A stretch of DNA of 64,000 nt, taken from NCBI GenBank assembly GCA_017163975.1, contig JAFFSR010000220.1, positions 15,580,001-15,644,000 of the forward strand, in the 5' to 3' direction. The notes under the pieces were generated by a model. It worked only from the letters and a program-made list of their open reading frames with translations. It made no database searches and was not told the origin of the DNA. Positions 38,001 through 48,500 of this stretch are shown here, piece after piece. The DNA comes from Anastatus disparis. Taxonomy: Eukaryota; Arthropoda; Insecta; Hymenoptera; Eupelmidae. Position 1 is the first letter of the stretch, and the number at the start of each line of letters is the position of its first letter. The position numbers and the translations under genes are program-made.

Positions 38001-39540
38001 CATATCTCCTCTAGCGTCGTTTTGCGGAACTGCAGAGCAAAAAAAAGAATAGAAAATCAAACGCTAATCGACCTACATATTCAGGATAGCTTTGAAGAAT
38101 GCGTGCACTTTTTTTATAAAATGTTTTTTTCTTGATTTCGTCCATTCATCGAAGCACGCTCGAGACTCTTCCGACCATTAGGAAGGAATTAGCATGGAAA
38201 ATCAGAGCAAGAGAGTCGAATGTTATACATGATATAAATGTCTATATATATAAAAGTTAAAATATATGTTATATATACACTACTAAGCTTCGTCACACAA
38301 AAAGATTTCACTTGAATTGTTGTCGATATATATATACGTCTATGATATCGTCATATTTACGAACAAAGAATGCACATAGATTACATTCCTTATACGCTAT
38401 ACATATGTGAGATGTATATATTGTTTATTCTATATATACATCATGTACATAGCGTGCGAATTCTCAAGCCTTTTACGGAATGAGTATTATGAGCTCCCAA
38501 GGAAGAAAACGAGTTTGTTCTATATTTTACTGGCGCTGCTATTTAGGTGATGGATTTTATTCACAGGAAGTTTATAGAAGAAAGTGGAGTAAACAATCTT
38601 TGTATGAGCTTCAATGAATTTCTTTTCTAATTATTAAGTTTAATTTTTTTTTTGGAGGATTAATGAAGATAAGTATACCGTATAGTTTATGTAAAATTAT
38701 ATCAGATATAATTTTGATAATAAGCTGATAATCTTTTTTTAAGGTTATAAGTAGTTTGATAAAAATGAAAATAAAATCAATTTATATAATAAACATAAAT
38801 TGCTTAATAAATTTTTTTATGTGCGTTGTCCGTAATTTCTGATTCTGAATATAAGCAAAGAAAATATTTAACAAATCACAGAAAATTGGAATTTTTTCTT
38901 CAACTAAAAATTGTCTAGTGAAAATCTCACTGCGTAGTAAAGATTTGAAAACCAATTGAATAAAATGTTCTGTGTATTCCAAATTTTTAAAATTGTAGTA
39001 TTTGATTTTTGTTTTAAAAAAGATATACCTCATTATTTTATTAATGGGACTGATGATTTTACTTATTATTATTCCAACTGCAAAGTAAATGCTATATCGA
39101 AATGGTTCATTGAGAATCGAATGGATTAAAAATTAATGGAATTTGGAAACTTTTATATATTTTCTTGCATTTCCGTATTCAAAGGATTTTTAAACTGGAC
39201 GAAAAACTCTTTTGATCATTCTAATTTGTATGACCTATGAAATAAGGAACCTTGACCGGGACCAAAAAACTGGATTTCATTAGTGAAATGCATTTCCTTC
39301 GCCTAATTTGTATAGATTTTCTTTTTTAATCATCTAATTACTATAGAGTCTGAAAACAAAAAAAAAAGAAATCCAACGTAGGATCCTTAGTATAAATCTG
39401 AATTAAATTCTATCAAACACTCTTTTATAATTATTTTATGATATTTTTAAATTTATTTGTTTTAATTTTTTTAAATCTGAAACTTTTTCTTTAATTTAAA
39501 ACATATTTCTAATCTATTTATATTCTTTTTTTTTGTTTAT
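35021..39540. other. A/T-rich non-coding DNA with small islets
   Basis: Small islets occur at 35560-35690 (with a perfect 14-bp palindrome) and 38150-38480. The ATG frame at 36522-36707 and the minus-strand frames at 37256-37587 and 38782-39033 have no recognisable domains. A purine-rich run (T-rich on the other strand) lies near 37500-37545. No gene is supported. Confidence 0.45.
35651..35664. promoter_or_regulatory. 14-bp perfect palindrome ACTTGGCGCCAAGT
   Basis: A perfect palindrome centred on GGCGCC stands out in A/T-rich DNA. Its core TTGGCGCCAA resembles E2F/DP or NF-I type half-site pairs. Function is not shown. Confidence 0.25.
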
Positions 39541-40080
39541 TATGTTTTTTTTTTTATTTTCTACTTTTTTTTTTTTTATTCTTTCTTTCTCTTTTCTTTA
39601 TATTACCTACACTTTTTCCACCCTTTCCCCTTTTTTGTTTTTTTTTTATCACTCTTCCCCACCCCTCCACTCACCACCACATACTCTATTCCCCACTCCC
39701 TTTTACTTTTAAATATAACAACTTTTCCCCTTTTTTTTATATTTTTTTTTTTTATACAACCCTAATTCCTTAGCTTCCAACACGACTATTTTTTTCTTTA
39801 TTTACTAATTTTGCCCCTACCTCTTTATGCTTTACTGTTAAATATTCTTATATCAGTTTTTTTTTTTCTTTTTTTTTATCTTGTTACCGACTTTTTTTAC
39901 TTTTTTTAATTTTTTTTTATATTTTTTTCTTCTTTCTTATTTTGTTTTTTTTATTTTTTTTTTGTAATTTTTCAACCTCATACCCAACCAAACAAAAATT
40001 AAAATAACAAAAAATTCAAAGATAAATTAAAATTCTTCTTTATACTTTCTTAATCTTTTTCTTCTCTTTTTCTTTTTTTT
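39541..40080. repeat. G-depleted pyrimidine-rich low-complexity tract
   Basis: In these 540 bases I count only 13 G on the plus strand, with long T runs interspersed with C clusters such as CTTTTCCCC. A similar phrase recurs about 100 bases apart (near 39621 and 39722), which suggests a decayed tandem or slippage origin. The minus strand is correspondingly purine-rich. Possible explanations are a decayed microsatellite, a DNA segment prone to triplex or R-loop formation, or long-read assembly error. No coding potential is seen. Confidence 0.75.
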
Positions 40081-43000
40081 TCTTGATTTAAATTCTAACT
40101 CAGCTTATATTTTTTTATTATTCAATATTATTGATACTTTCATAAACTTCTTGGGTAACGGAGCATTTAAAAATTCGAGAAACGCAAGATTGTATTAACA
40201 GACAACAGTTTCCGTTCCTGTCACGCTTTAGTGAATCTGTCGCCTTCTCTTCCGTTCATAAGATCCTTTTTCTCCGTGGACTTCGAAAGCAAGGTGATGT
40301 CTACTTCGTCAAGGACATACGTATATATATGAAAGAAATCGATTTTCGTTTAAGGACGACTTTTGTACCGTTTGGTAAAAACAGAATAAAAATTGGTTAT
40401 TTTGGATTTGTTTGTGATTTATTCTTTCAATTTATTTAAAAAATTTAATTAAAATGTTACTAAAATGAATAATTTATGTTAATTTGCAGTAAAATATAAA
40501 ATATAAAGTTTAGTTGCTCTTCTACAATATTATTTATGTACTATTTGAAATAATAATTTTCAATCATTTAACCATATTTAGTTATGTATCTTATTTTTAA
40601 AATGAAAGCTTTTATAATACATTATTATTGTTAATGTTAATTTTTACTTGTTGATCAGGTTTTTATTCACATTTCTTTAACATTAAAAATTTATTATTTT
40701 TTCATCACGTTGAAACATAAAATGAAGAAAGTTAATTTATATTTATGTAAAATACAACTTTTTATGAATTATTACTTTCTCAGTATCACACGAAAAATAT
40801 TTCTTTAACCTTTTATATCAATATAAATTACATAAAATTTTTGTAATGATGTAATTAAAAAATTGTATAAGATTATGTTTTCGTGACGCATTTATACCTT
40901 ATAAAGCGTCTTATATATGGCGAAGCTTATATGAAACATAAAAGGTCAGTATTACTTACTATGCCCAAATAAGTTTTGTTTGCATGAAAATAACGAAATC
41001 ATTTTCATATTTTTATAATATGGACTTGTTTAACGTATATAAAATTAATCGATCAAACAGTATCTACAAATTTATCATTCAGAAAAATTTTATTTGAAAA
41101 ATGATCAAAATAGCAAATTAATTGTGACAATCTGAAAAACAATGAAAATAAGTTCTTTTTTCTAGTTTTAGAGTACATTTATTATATCTAAAATTATAAT
41201 CAACATGAATAACAAAAATAGTTAGATAATCTTTAAAATGTTATAAAATAATCTCAAAGTTATTATAATTTGAAACGTTCTAGTTATTTTAATAATATCT
41301 ATATATTGGTACTAGATTACACCGTAATTTTTTACCAGTTATATAGCAGATATTTTGGGTTTATTGTAAAAAGATTTAACGTACACGCAAGTTCATTTCC
41401 TATAGTGGAAGAAAAATTGCGCTCACCATCGCTCGTGCAAAATGGTAGTCGATGACATAAACATATTTTCAATTGCAGCCTTCTTTGGTTTTGTGAAAAG
41501 AAGTTGCTACGCATTTCCTTTATTTCATCGACACTTTATTTGGAATTAAAAGTTTATGTAAGAATAAAAAAAGCTAAATTTAAAATTTCGCATTATAAAT
41601 AAGGTGAATTGCGTGAAAATTCATTTTATAGAGTTGGTATCCAACAGTAAGCATAAATAAATCAGTGGAAGTTTAAAAGAAACAAAAAATGCATACATAT
41701 TTTATAAAAATTTTATCATTATAATTTATCAAATATTTAAAATCAAATTTACCATTTACAATAATTAAAATTTAAATAATTTAAAAGTTTAATGTACATG
41801 GAAAAATGCACTGTAATTTTTAAAATAATCCAGGTTTCAATTTCTCTCAGTATATAAGAAACTTTTAGTAATCATCTTTGAACAATATTAACGCGATAAT
41901 TAGAAAGAATTGAAGGTACAAAAAAGTACACGACCATAACTAATCTGATCGTTTACCCAAAAAAGAAAAAAATTAAAAATAGCATTAGACTAATTTAACA
42001 ATGTCAAGTTAATCATCTGCTCTCTTAGCCTAGTTTTCTATATGATCGGCGACAAATAAAAAAAAAGGTTAAAGACCAACCTTCGATGAATGAAAAAGGT
42101 TTTTTTTTTTTATTCATATAACAAGGTATTATGAATGAAGGCGAAGAGGAGAAAGGAAAAAAAAGCGAAGTGCTTACAGCATGATTCGATAAACGAAGAT
42201 GACTAGGCGGAAGTTTAAACCATATGATGTGGGTGTAGATTTTCTATTACGTCTAATAAGATAATGTAACGATGGATTATTTGTAAAAGATGAGAAAAAA
42301 AGGAAATTTTTTCGATAGGGAAATACTATGGTAGGACCTTGGTTTTCATTTAATTGAAAATATAAAAAAATATTATTTAATAATATTCTTAAATTGTCAA
42401 TTTTCTATGAAATTTTTCAATTACATATCTTTGGATGTAATCAAAGTCCTGAAAAATATTTTAGAATTTCAAAAAAAATGTAATTAATATTTTAAACAAA
42501 ATGAAATATTTTTAAATTAAAATTATTGATTAAAAACTTTTTAATTTATAAAGTATTATGTTTATTTTTTTACTCGAATGGATGTAAAGTATCATATAAC
42601 AATTACATAATATATAAATGATTCTCCACATCCAGTATCGTATTTACTGAATAAAAAATTAATTAAAAAGTATGAGCTATTTTATGAACATCGGAAACCT
42701 TTTAACTATTTATAAATTGTCTGATTATTGAACTATAAGGGTACATCGGATAATCTCTAAATAAACTGTTCAAATCAAATTTTAATTTGATCCAAACTCG
42801 TCGAACTTAAATGCATACAGTAAAAGATAATAAAAATAAAAAATTTTCTACAATATAAGCTCTGTTTATTACAGTTAAGCCAGTAAACAATGAGACCGAA
42901 GTAAGTCCTAAATAAAGTCTCTAAATATAACTTCACAAATAAAAAGCCTTTCAAGTACACTTTGAATAATAAATCGCTCAACGTTAGCCCGAAGGAAAAA

Positions 43001-43320
43001 TTTTTTTTAAAGGGACACTATGGAAAAAGAAGCAGCAAAAATCACTCCCAAAGACTAAACAAAGATCTTTTGGTTTGAAACTTCAAGTAACGTCTCAAAA
43101 AAAATACGAAAAAGAAATCCTTTCCTTTCTTTTGAAGGATGTACGAAAATAAACTTTAAAATCGTAGGAGGGACAAGAAGGCAGAGAAAAAGGGATAAGC
43201 AAACTCGAAAGAGCGAAAGTTGCTATAACGAAAAGGAATCGTTAAAAAAAAAGAAAGAAGTAAAAAAAAGACAACATAGTATATACATCTTGAGAATGAC
43301 TTTGGAATTGACAATCGGAA
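40081..43320. other. A/T-rich non-coding DNA with islets
   Basis: Mixed patches lie at 40140-40380 and 42140-42320. A purine-rich patch at 43010-43320 leads into the candidate exon that follows. The frames at 41270-41514 and 42775-42981 are not recognised. No mobile element is seen. Confidence 0.45.
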
Positions 43321-43473
43321 ATGACGAACTGGCTACATGCTGTACGCGAGTCACATAAGCAATTGGTTTTGTGGTTATATAGCAAATGCAAAGGCAGAAT
43401 TGATGGAAAAATTATAGCGAAAGACTTTTACGAGAGAGGTGAGGCGATTTTTATTGCTTTAACTCTCTTCAAG
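43321..43473 (+). CDS. Candidate first coding exon, 51 codons, unrecognised
   Basis: The frame starts at ATG 43321, just after an in-frame TGA (43309-43311), and reads 51 complete codons to AAG. A strong splice donor GTATGT follows at 43474-43479. The translation is balanced and protein-like: Trp at 4 and 18, a Lys/Arg-rich middle (22-34), an acidic/basic stretch 34-41, and a hydrophobic end. That is unlike the Phe/Ile/Asn-rich chance frames around it. A second donor-like GTGAGG lies inside it at 43439-43444. The upstream purine-rich sequence could be 5' leader. I cannot name a family, and no downstream exon is identified, so this remains a hypothesis. Confidence 0.25.
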
Positions 43474-43737
43474 GTATGTACGTATGTACAATCTTTGTCT
43501 TAGTGGCTGAGGTGAATTTTAAAATTACTATTGGCTAATAAACTATTTTAATGGATTTTTATAAAAAAAAATATATAATTTTTATAATTTTCTTTAGTTT
43601 TAGAAAAATTAATTTTGATATTTCATATTATCGAAATGATAAAATTAGACAACAGCAAATTCTGTATCACTAACAATTGGCAAAAAAATTAAATATATCC
43701 AGTAATTACAAAAAAGACAATATAGAGAAAATATACA
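43474..43737. other. Intron-like or flanking DNA, with repeat-related flank
   Basis: A/T-rich sequence follows the candidate donor. Positions 43654-43683 and 43695-43708 match 30054-30083 and 30293-30306, so the DNA beyond the tail of SINE copy 5 is related to that beyond copy 2. Confidence 0.5.
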
Positions 43738-43952
43738 TTTTTTTTTAATTTTATTTTATTTAACGTCGCTGTATTTATTCCATCATTGCAGTGCAAATTA
43801 GCGACAAAGGTTTTCAGTGTGTTTTTAAAGTAAAGCACATGTAATATCGTATACAGTGGTGCTTGCATCAATCGGTCTGAGAGCGGGATTCGACCTCGAG
43901 TCCTCGAGACTATGAATCCATCGCTCTACCGGCTGAGCCACTGCAGCCCTCT
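43738..43952 (-). mobile_element. tRNA-headed SINE, copy 5
   Basis: The A box is TGGCTCAGCCGG and the B box GGTCGAATCC. The 5' head is more diverged (GAGGGCTGCAGTGG) and pairs less well with the middle. In the 3' hairpin the basal pair is a U-G wobble and the other six pairs are kept. It shares a downstream flank with copy 2. Confidence 0.88.
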
Positions 43953-44168
43953 ACTTAAAAGAATAGTGATTGTTATTTTAATTTACGGTTATGATGATGG
44001 TCATATAATATTTTTAAGATGTTATCGTAAATGTAAATAACATAATTTATATATCAAATTGAAATAGATGATACTCGGATATATACAACTCATACCTATT
44101 CTAATACTTTTTATTTTAAATAATGCTGTTAGAGTACGGTCAAGATTTTAAATTAAGAGAATGTAAAA
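43953..44168. other. A/T-rich spacer
   Basis: This short interval separates SINE copy 5 from the MITE at 44.2 kb. Nothing else is visible. Confidence 0.5.
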
Positions 44169-44170
44169 TA

Positions 44171-44340
44171 CCGACATTACAGTTCTCCAAATTATTGGTT
44201 CTTAATCCAAGATTTTTGATAATATCTCTATATTACAGTCTTCCATTTCTACTAATGAAAAGCCCAATATAGAGATATTTCTGAAAATTTTTGAATAAAG
44301 ATAAAAATTAAGATAAAAATTTGGAAAACTGCAATGTCGG
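44171..44340. mobile_element. 170-bp MITE with TA target duplication
   Basis: The ends are CCGACATTACAG and CTGCAATGTCGG. The 23-nt terminal inverted repeats (44171-44193 and 44318-44340) differ at two positions. A perfect inner inverted pair (AATATCTCTATATT at 44221-44234 and its complement at 44266-44279) makes the whole element nearly palindromic. TA flanks both sides (44169-44170, 44341-44342). TA duplication is typical of the Tc1/mariner superfamily, so a mariner-like MITE is the best guess. It has no coding capacity. Confidence 0.75.
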
Positions 44341-44342
44341 TA

Positions 44343-45392
44343 ACTATGTAGAAATCATATACCTTATTACATCTGCTTAAGATATTTTCAAATCTGAAAA
44401 CTAAAAATTATCTCTAATTGCAATTGAAATATTAACTTTAAAATTAATATTTTACTTTTTACTACATACTTTATGATATATAACATGAGTATTTCAACTC
44501 AGAGTAAAAGCGAACATTAAATTATCAAAAAGAAGCACTTGAAAACAAACCAAATTGCTTCAATATTCAATTAAAAGTTTCGAATTAATTTAGCAACGAA
44601 GCAACAAAATTCATTTGCTTGGATTGGTCACAAGAGTCATAATTCATAAATTATTTATAAAAAAATAAATGACTCGAATAAGACCCTATCTAGATTATGA
44701 GTAAAAGCTCTGTAAATACTAAAATGTATAAAAGGCAAGTACATTAGCAAAAACGATAAAAGTTAACTCTAATTGGTGAACAACTTAAGAGCAGTGCTTG
44801 TCGAAAGTTGCCTTTCGCTTGAGCCTCTTTACCTATTTATCGATTACGTTAATTTCACCATTAGAATTTTCGTATAACTGAAATTAGGAATAGAAGAAAA
44901 TTTTTATTGCTAATTAAAGAACGTTTAAAGTTGACTATATAATTTGGGTTTATCTTTAAGAATAGGATAAAATTACTTTTGATGGCCTTTTTGGAAAAGA
45001 AAGTGATTTGACAAGTACCAATAACATGGCATGTAATAGTACGTTTGTTTAATAATTATCTTAATTCTCAGGTTATCCACTCATTTTTTCAATAATTAAA
45101 CATAATGCGGCTCAATTTTACCCTATCTATTTTTTAATTCTTTTTTGCATTTACACATTCGATTAGTTTCAAAAAATTCTTAGATACTACTAACATTATA
45201 ATATTATCAAGTATTACAAAAGTATTATTAAAATTATTTAAAAGTTTTAAAAATTTATGAAAAAATGAAGATATAGATCAAATTGACTCTGCATGTGTAC
45301 TATTTAATACGATATTTAAGATAAAATCATCAAATCCACCCATCAAAAAATGAAACAAGAACACGAATAATTTTAGTTTAAAACATAAACTT
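44343..45392. other. A/T-rich non-coding DNA
   Basis: No gene, repeat or regulatory module is recognised. Confidence 0.5.
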
Positions 45393-45598
45393 GAGGTCTT
45401 CAATGGCTCGCTCGGTAGAGCGATGGATTCGTAACCAGAGGGCCCGAGTTCGAATCCCGCTCTGAGCCGATTGATACAAACACCACTGTACGTCACATGT
45501 GCTTCGTTCAAAAACACATTGAAAACCTCCGTTGGTAATTAGCATCGCAATGATAGCATAAGTACAACCAACGTTAAATAAAATTAAAAAAAAAAAAT
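45393..45598 (+). mobile_element. tRNA-headed SINE, copy 6 (plus strand)
   Basis: This is the only plus-strand copy. The 5' head is GAGGTCTTCAATG (45393-45405), the A box TGGCTCGCTCGG is altered, and the B box GAGTTCGAATCC is intact. The body ends GTTAAATAAA plus an A-rich tail. Both structural helices carry paired changes. The head matches the middle segment CATTGAAAACCTC (45517-45529) at 12 of 13 positions. The 3' hairpin arms are CGTTGGT (45530-45536) and ACCAACG (45567-45573) instead of CGTCGCT and AGCGACG. Open frames on its minus strand are SINE read-through and not proteins. Confidence 0.92.
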
Positions 45599-48500
45599 TG
45601 ATTTTCAAAGATGACTAAATTTTTTATTTTGGTGTGTACACTGTATTTGAAAATTACTTTAAAAATGTATGTCAATGATTAATTTATTAAAAATTTGTTA
45701 TATGTATTAATTTATTGTTATATGTAATATTTATTATGTTGTGATTAATTTTTATCTAAATAAAATATTAATATTTATACAAAAAAAAAATTGCCATATG
45801 AATAATAAAAAATTAAAATTTCTATGAATTTTATTTTTAACAAATAAACAAAGCAAAACTTAAAAATTCTTTGCTAAAAACATCTCCCAACTTCTAACGT
45901 ATTTTTAACAACCAGTTTTGAAACAAAAATAATTAATTTCAAGTCACAGATCTGTGAATAAAGAAAGCAACCCAAGCAAAAGAGGGGGACTCGTGTTGAA
46001 GACGCGACTTCCGCTTTCTTATACACATTAGAGCATAAGGCTTTTTTATGAAGAGGCCTTTTTTTTATTACAACTGCCGGTACATCTTGTGTTGTATATG
46101 TCTATTTTTCTTCAACAAATGAGATTTTTACGCGCACGAGGCTATTAAAGCGCTATAAATTGATTGTCTGATGATTGTAATCTTACAATTTCCTTTTATA
46201 TTCTTTTTTATTTGGTTTTATTTTAGGTTCTTTTTTAAACATAAGCGGCTTTATACCTATCGATAAACAAGAAAAATTTGTCGTTTTAGAAACTTTGTAG
46301 CAGATGAGAAATTACTTTGAAGCTTTACAATTTGTTGAACTGAAGAAAAAGTTTAAAAGCTTTTATAAAAAAGTTGAAGAGATATTTTATTACGTGAATT
46401 GAGGAGGGATAATTAAATTTTATGCATATTTGAATAAATAGTTTTTATTTCTAATTTTAAATTCTTACTTGCTTATAGCAATATGTTAGTTTTAAAAATA
46501 TTTAGTTAATTAACAGGAAACATAAAAATTTTATTTTTCATTTTCTAATAATCTATATATTTATTTATAAAATATCGATAATTAAAATCTTAAGAAAATT
46601 TAGATTAAATCATTAAATAAATCAATTTTTACACTTCAATTTTTAGTTCTTTGAAAAAAAATTATTTACTAAAAACATACTAAAAATTATAGTATTTTTT
46701 AAATTAAAAATTTAATGACAAATTTTTAGTTTTTTAAAGCTTACTATAACCACACTTTCTGGATTCTCAAAATGAGTATATAAAGATAAAGAAAAAATGA
46801 GAACAAAACCAACCAAACAAGCATTCCATCCAATTCATTAAATCTTCAAAGCCTGCCACAAACATTTGCAAAAACAAAAAACTCTTCCTAAACATTCGCT
46901 AAACAGGATAAAGCTGTACGCAGTTACGAAGAACGTCTAAGAAATCTTTCAAGGCGTAAGATAAAAAAAAAACGAAGAAGTAGAAAAAGAAGAAGAGGAA
47001 AAGCACCGCAAGGAAATTCCTTTCCTTCTTACCTTTATAATACAACGAGTCTTCGGCTATAAGGCCGCGAATAAATTACTAAAGAATGCTATATAGCCTC
47101 AACGGAGCTGTACGTACACGTAAGTTTCAATGCTTGAGAAAAAAAAGTAAGGTAAACGGGAGCGAAAGATACAAGTACATAATGCATATGGGTTTATAAA
47201 AGTAAGGGAAAGGAAAGATGGTTTTATAGGAAATTTAAATGCTTAAAATCATGTGGGATCGGTGTGGGATAAAACTTGAAGAAATTGTATATGACTTGTT
47301 TATTGTAATAAGTAAAAGTTTACTTATGATCATCTTGGAAAAAAATTTTTTAAACTTGTTTGATAACTTTTTCTTTTTTCATTTTATTGATGAGAAATGA
47401 AGTTATTTTCTAATTCAAAATGAAGTTATATTCTGAGTGGATTAATAACAGTACATATACAACTTATTACAGATAAAGAATAATTAATAGATTTTATTAA
47501 ATTAATTATTTTTTATTTGATTGAAATTTGTTTTTTTTTCATTAAAAATATATAGATGGGAAAGTTTAATTGAAAAGGAAAAACAATTATTGGATTCATA
47601 AAATTGTAAAAATAATAAAATAAGCTAATTTATGGCATTTAATAAATCAGCGCCTTCTAGTAATTCTCGCTACTTAACGTAATTAAATGAACAAATTAAG
47701 GTTAAAAATCATAATTGAAGAAACAAAAAAGAAATTAACGAATCTAACATTAAAAATATAATCTTGAAATTCTGTAAATAGATTTATGTCAGTAATATAA
47801 CTATACTTTTTAACACATATATTATTCTATTTAACACATTTGTTTTCTACGTTAGTACTAACAAACGAAACAAAGAGCACAAATTTTAAAATAAATATGA
47901 AACGAAAGGATTGAAGACTTATTTTTTTAAATTCTTTTTCACTCTCAGCTTCTCTTTACAAACTTTTCGATAGCACATGTTCCGTTCTACATTTACTTTA
48001 TTCAGCGCTCAAGTTCAAGTTCACTTGCAGAGGTTCGTACAATATCTCAGAAGAAAAGAGAGTGCTCTTTCTTTCCTGTGTTCTTTTTTTTTTTTATTTT
48101 TAATCATATTAAGTATACTTCGTCGTTTCTTCTTTTTTTTAATATGAGAAAATAAATAAGTTCAACGGATACGCACTGTAATTAACGATTTGCAATGTTA
48201 ATCTCTTTTCGCTCGAGCTTTTTTTTTTCAACGTTTATACGCGCGTGGGAATTTAAAAAACAACTCTTTAGTCTTGTGGAAGTTATCTCGCTTTTTCATT
48301 CTCTATCTACTTTTGCTTCTTTCTCTCTCCCTCGTGTGGGCTCATGTGGATATACATAATCGAAAGAGTTTATATTGCGGTATATGTATATATATCATGT
48401 ACCCATACACACACGAGGATTATAAGTGGCGTGCGAAGAAAGAGACCGGCAGTGACGATTATTATGCGTTTATATATGTATGTATATGTATGATGGCTTT

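Noticed and set aside
45278..45608. Two overlapping minus-strand frames across 45.3-45.6 kb
   Set aside because: They read through SINE copy 6 in antisense. There is no independent support for a protein.
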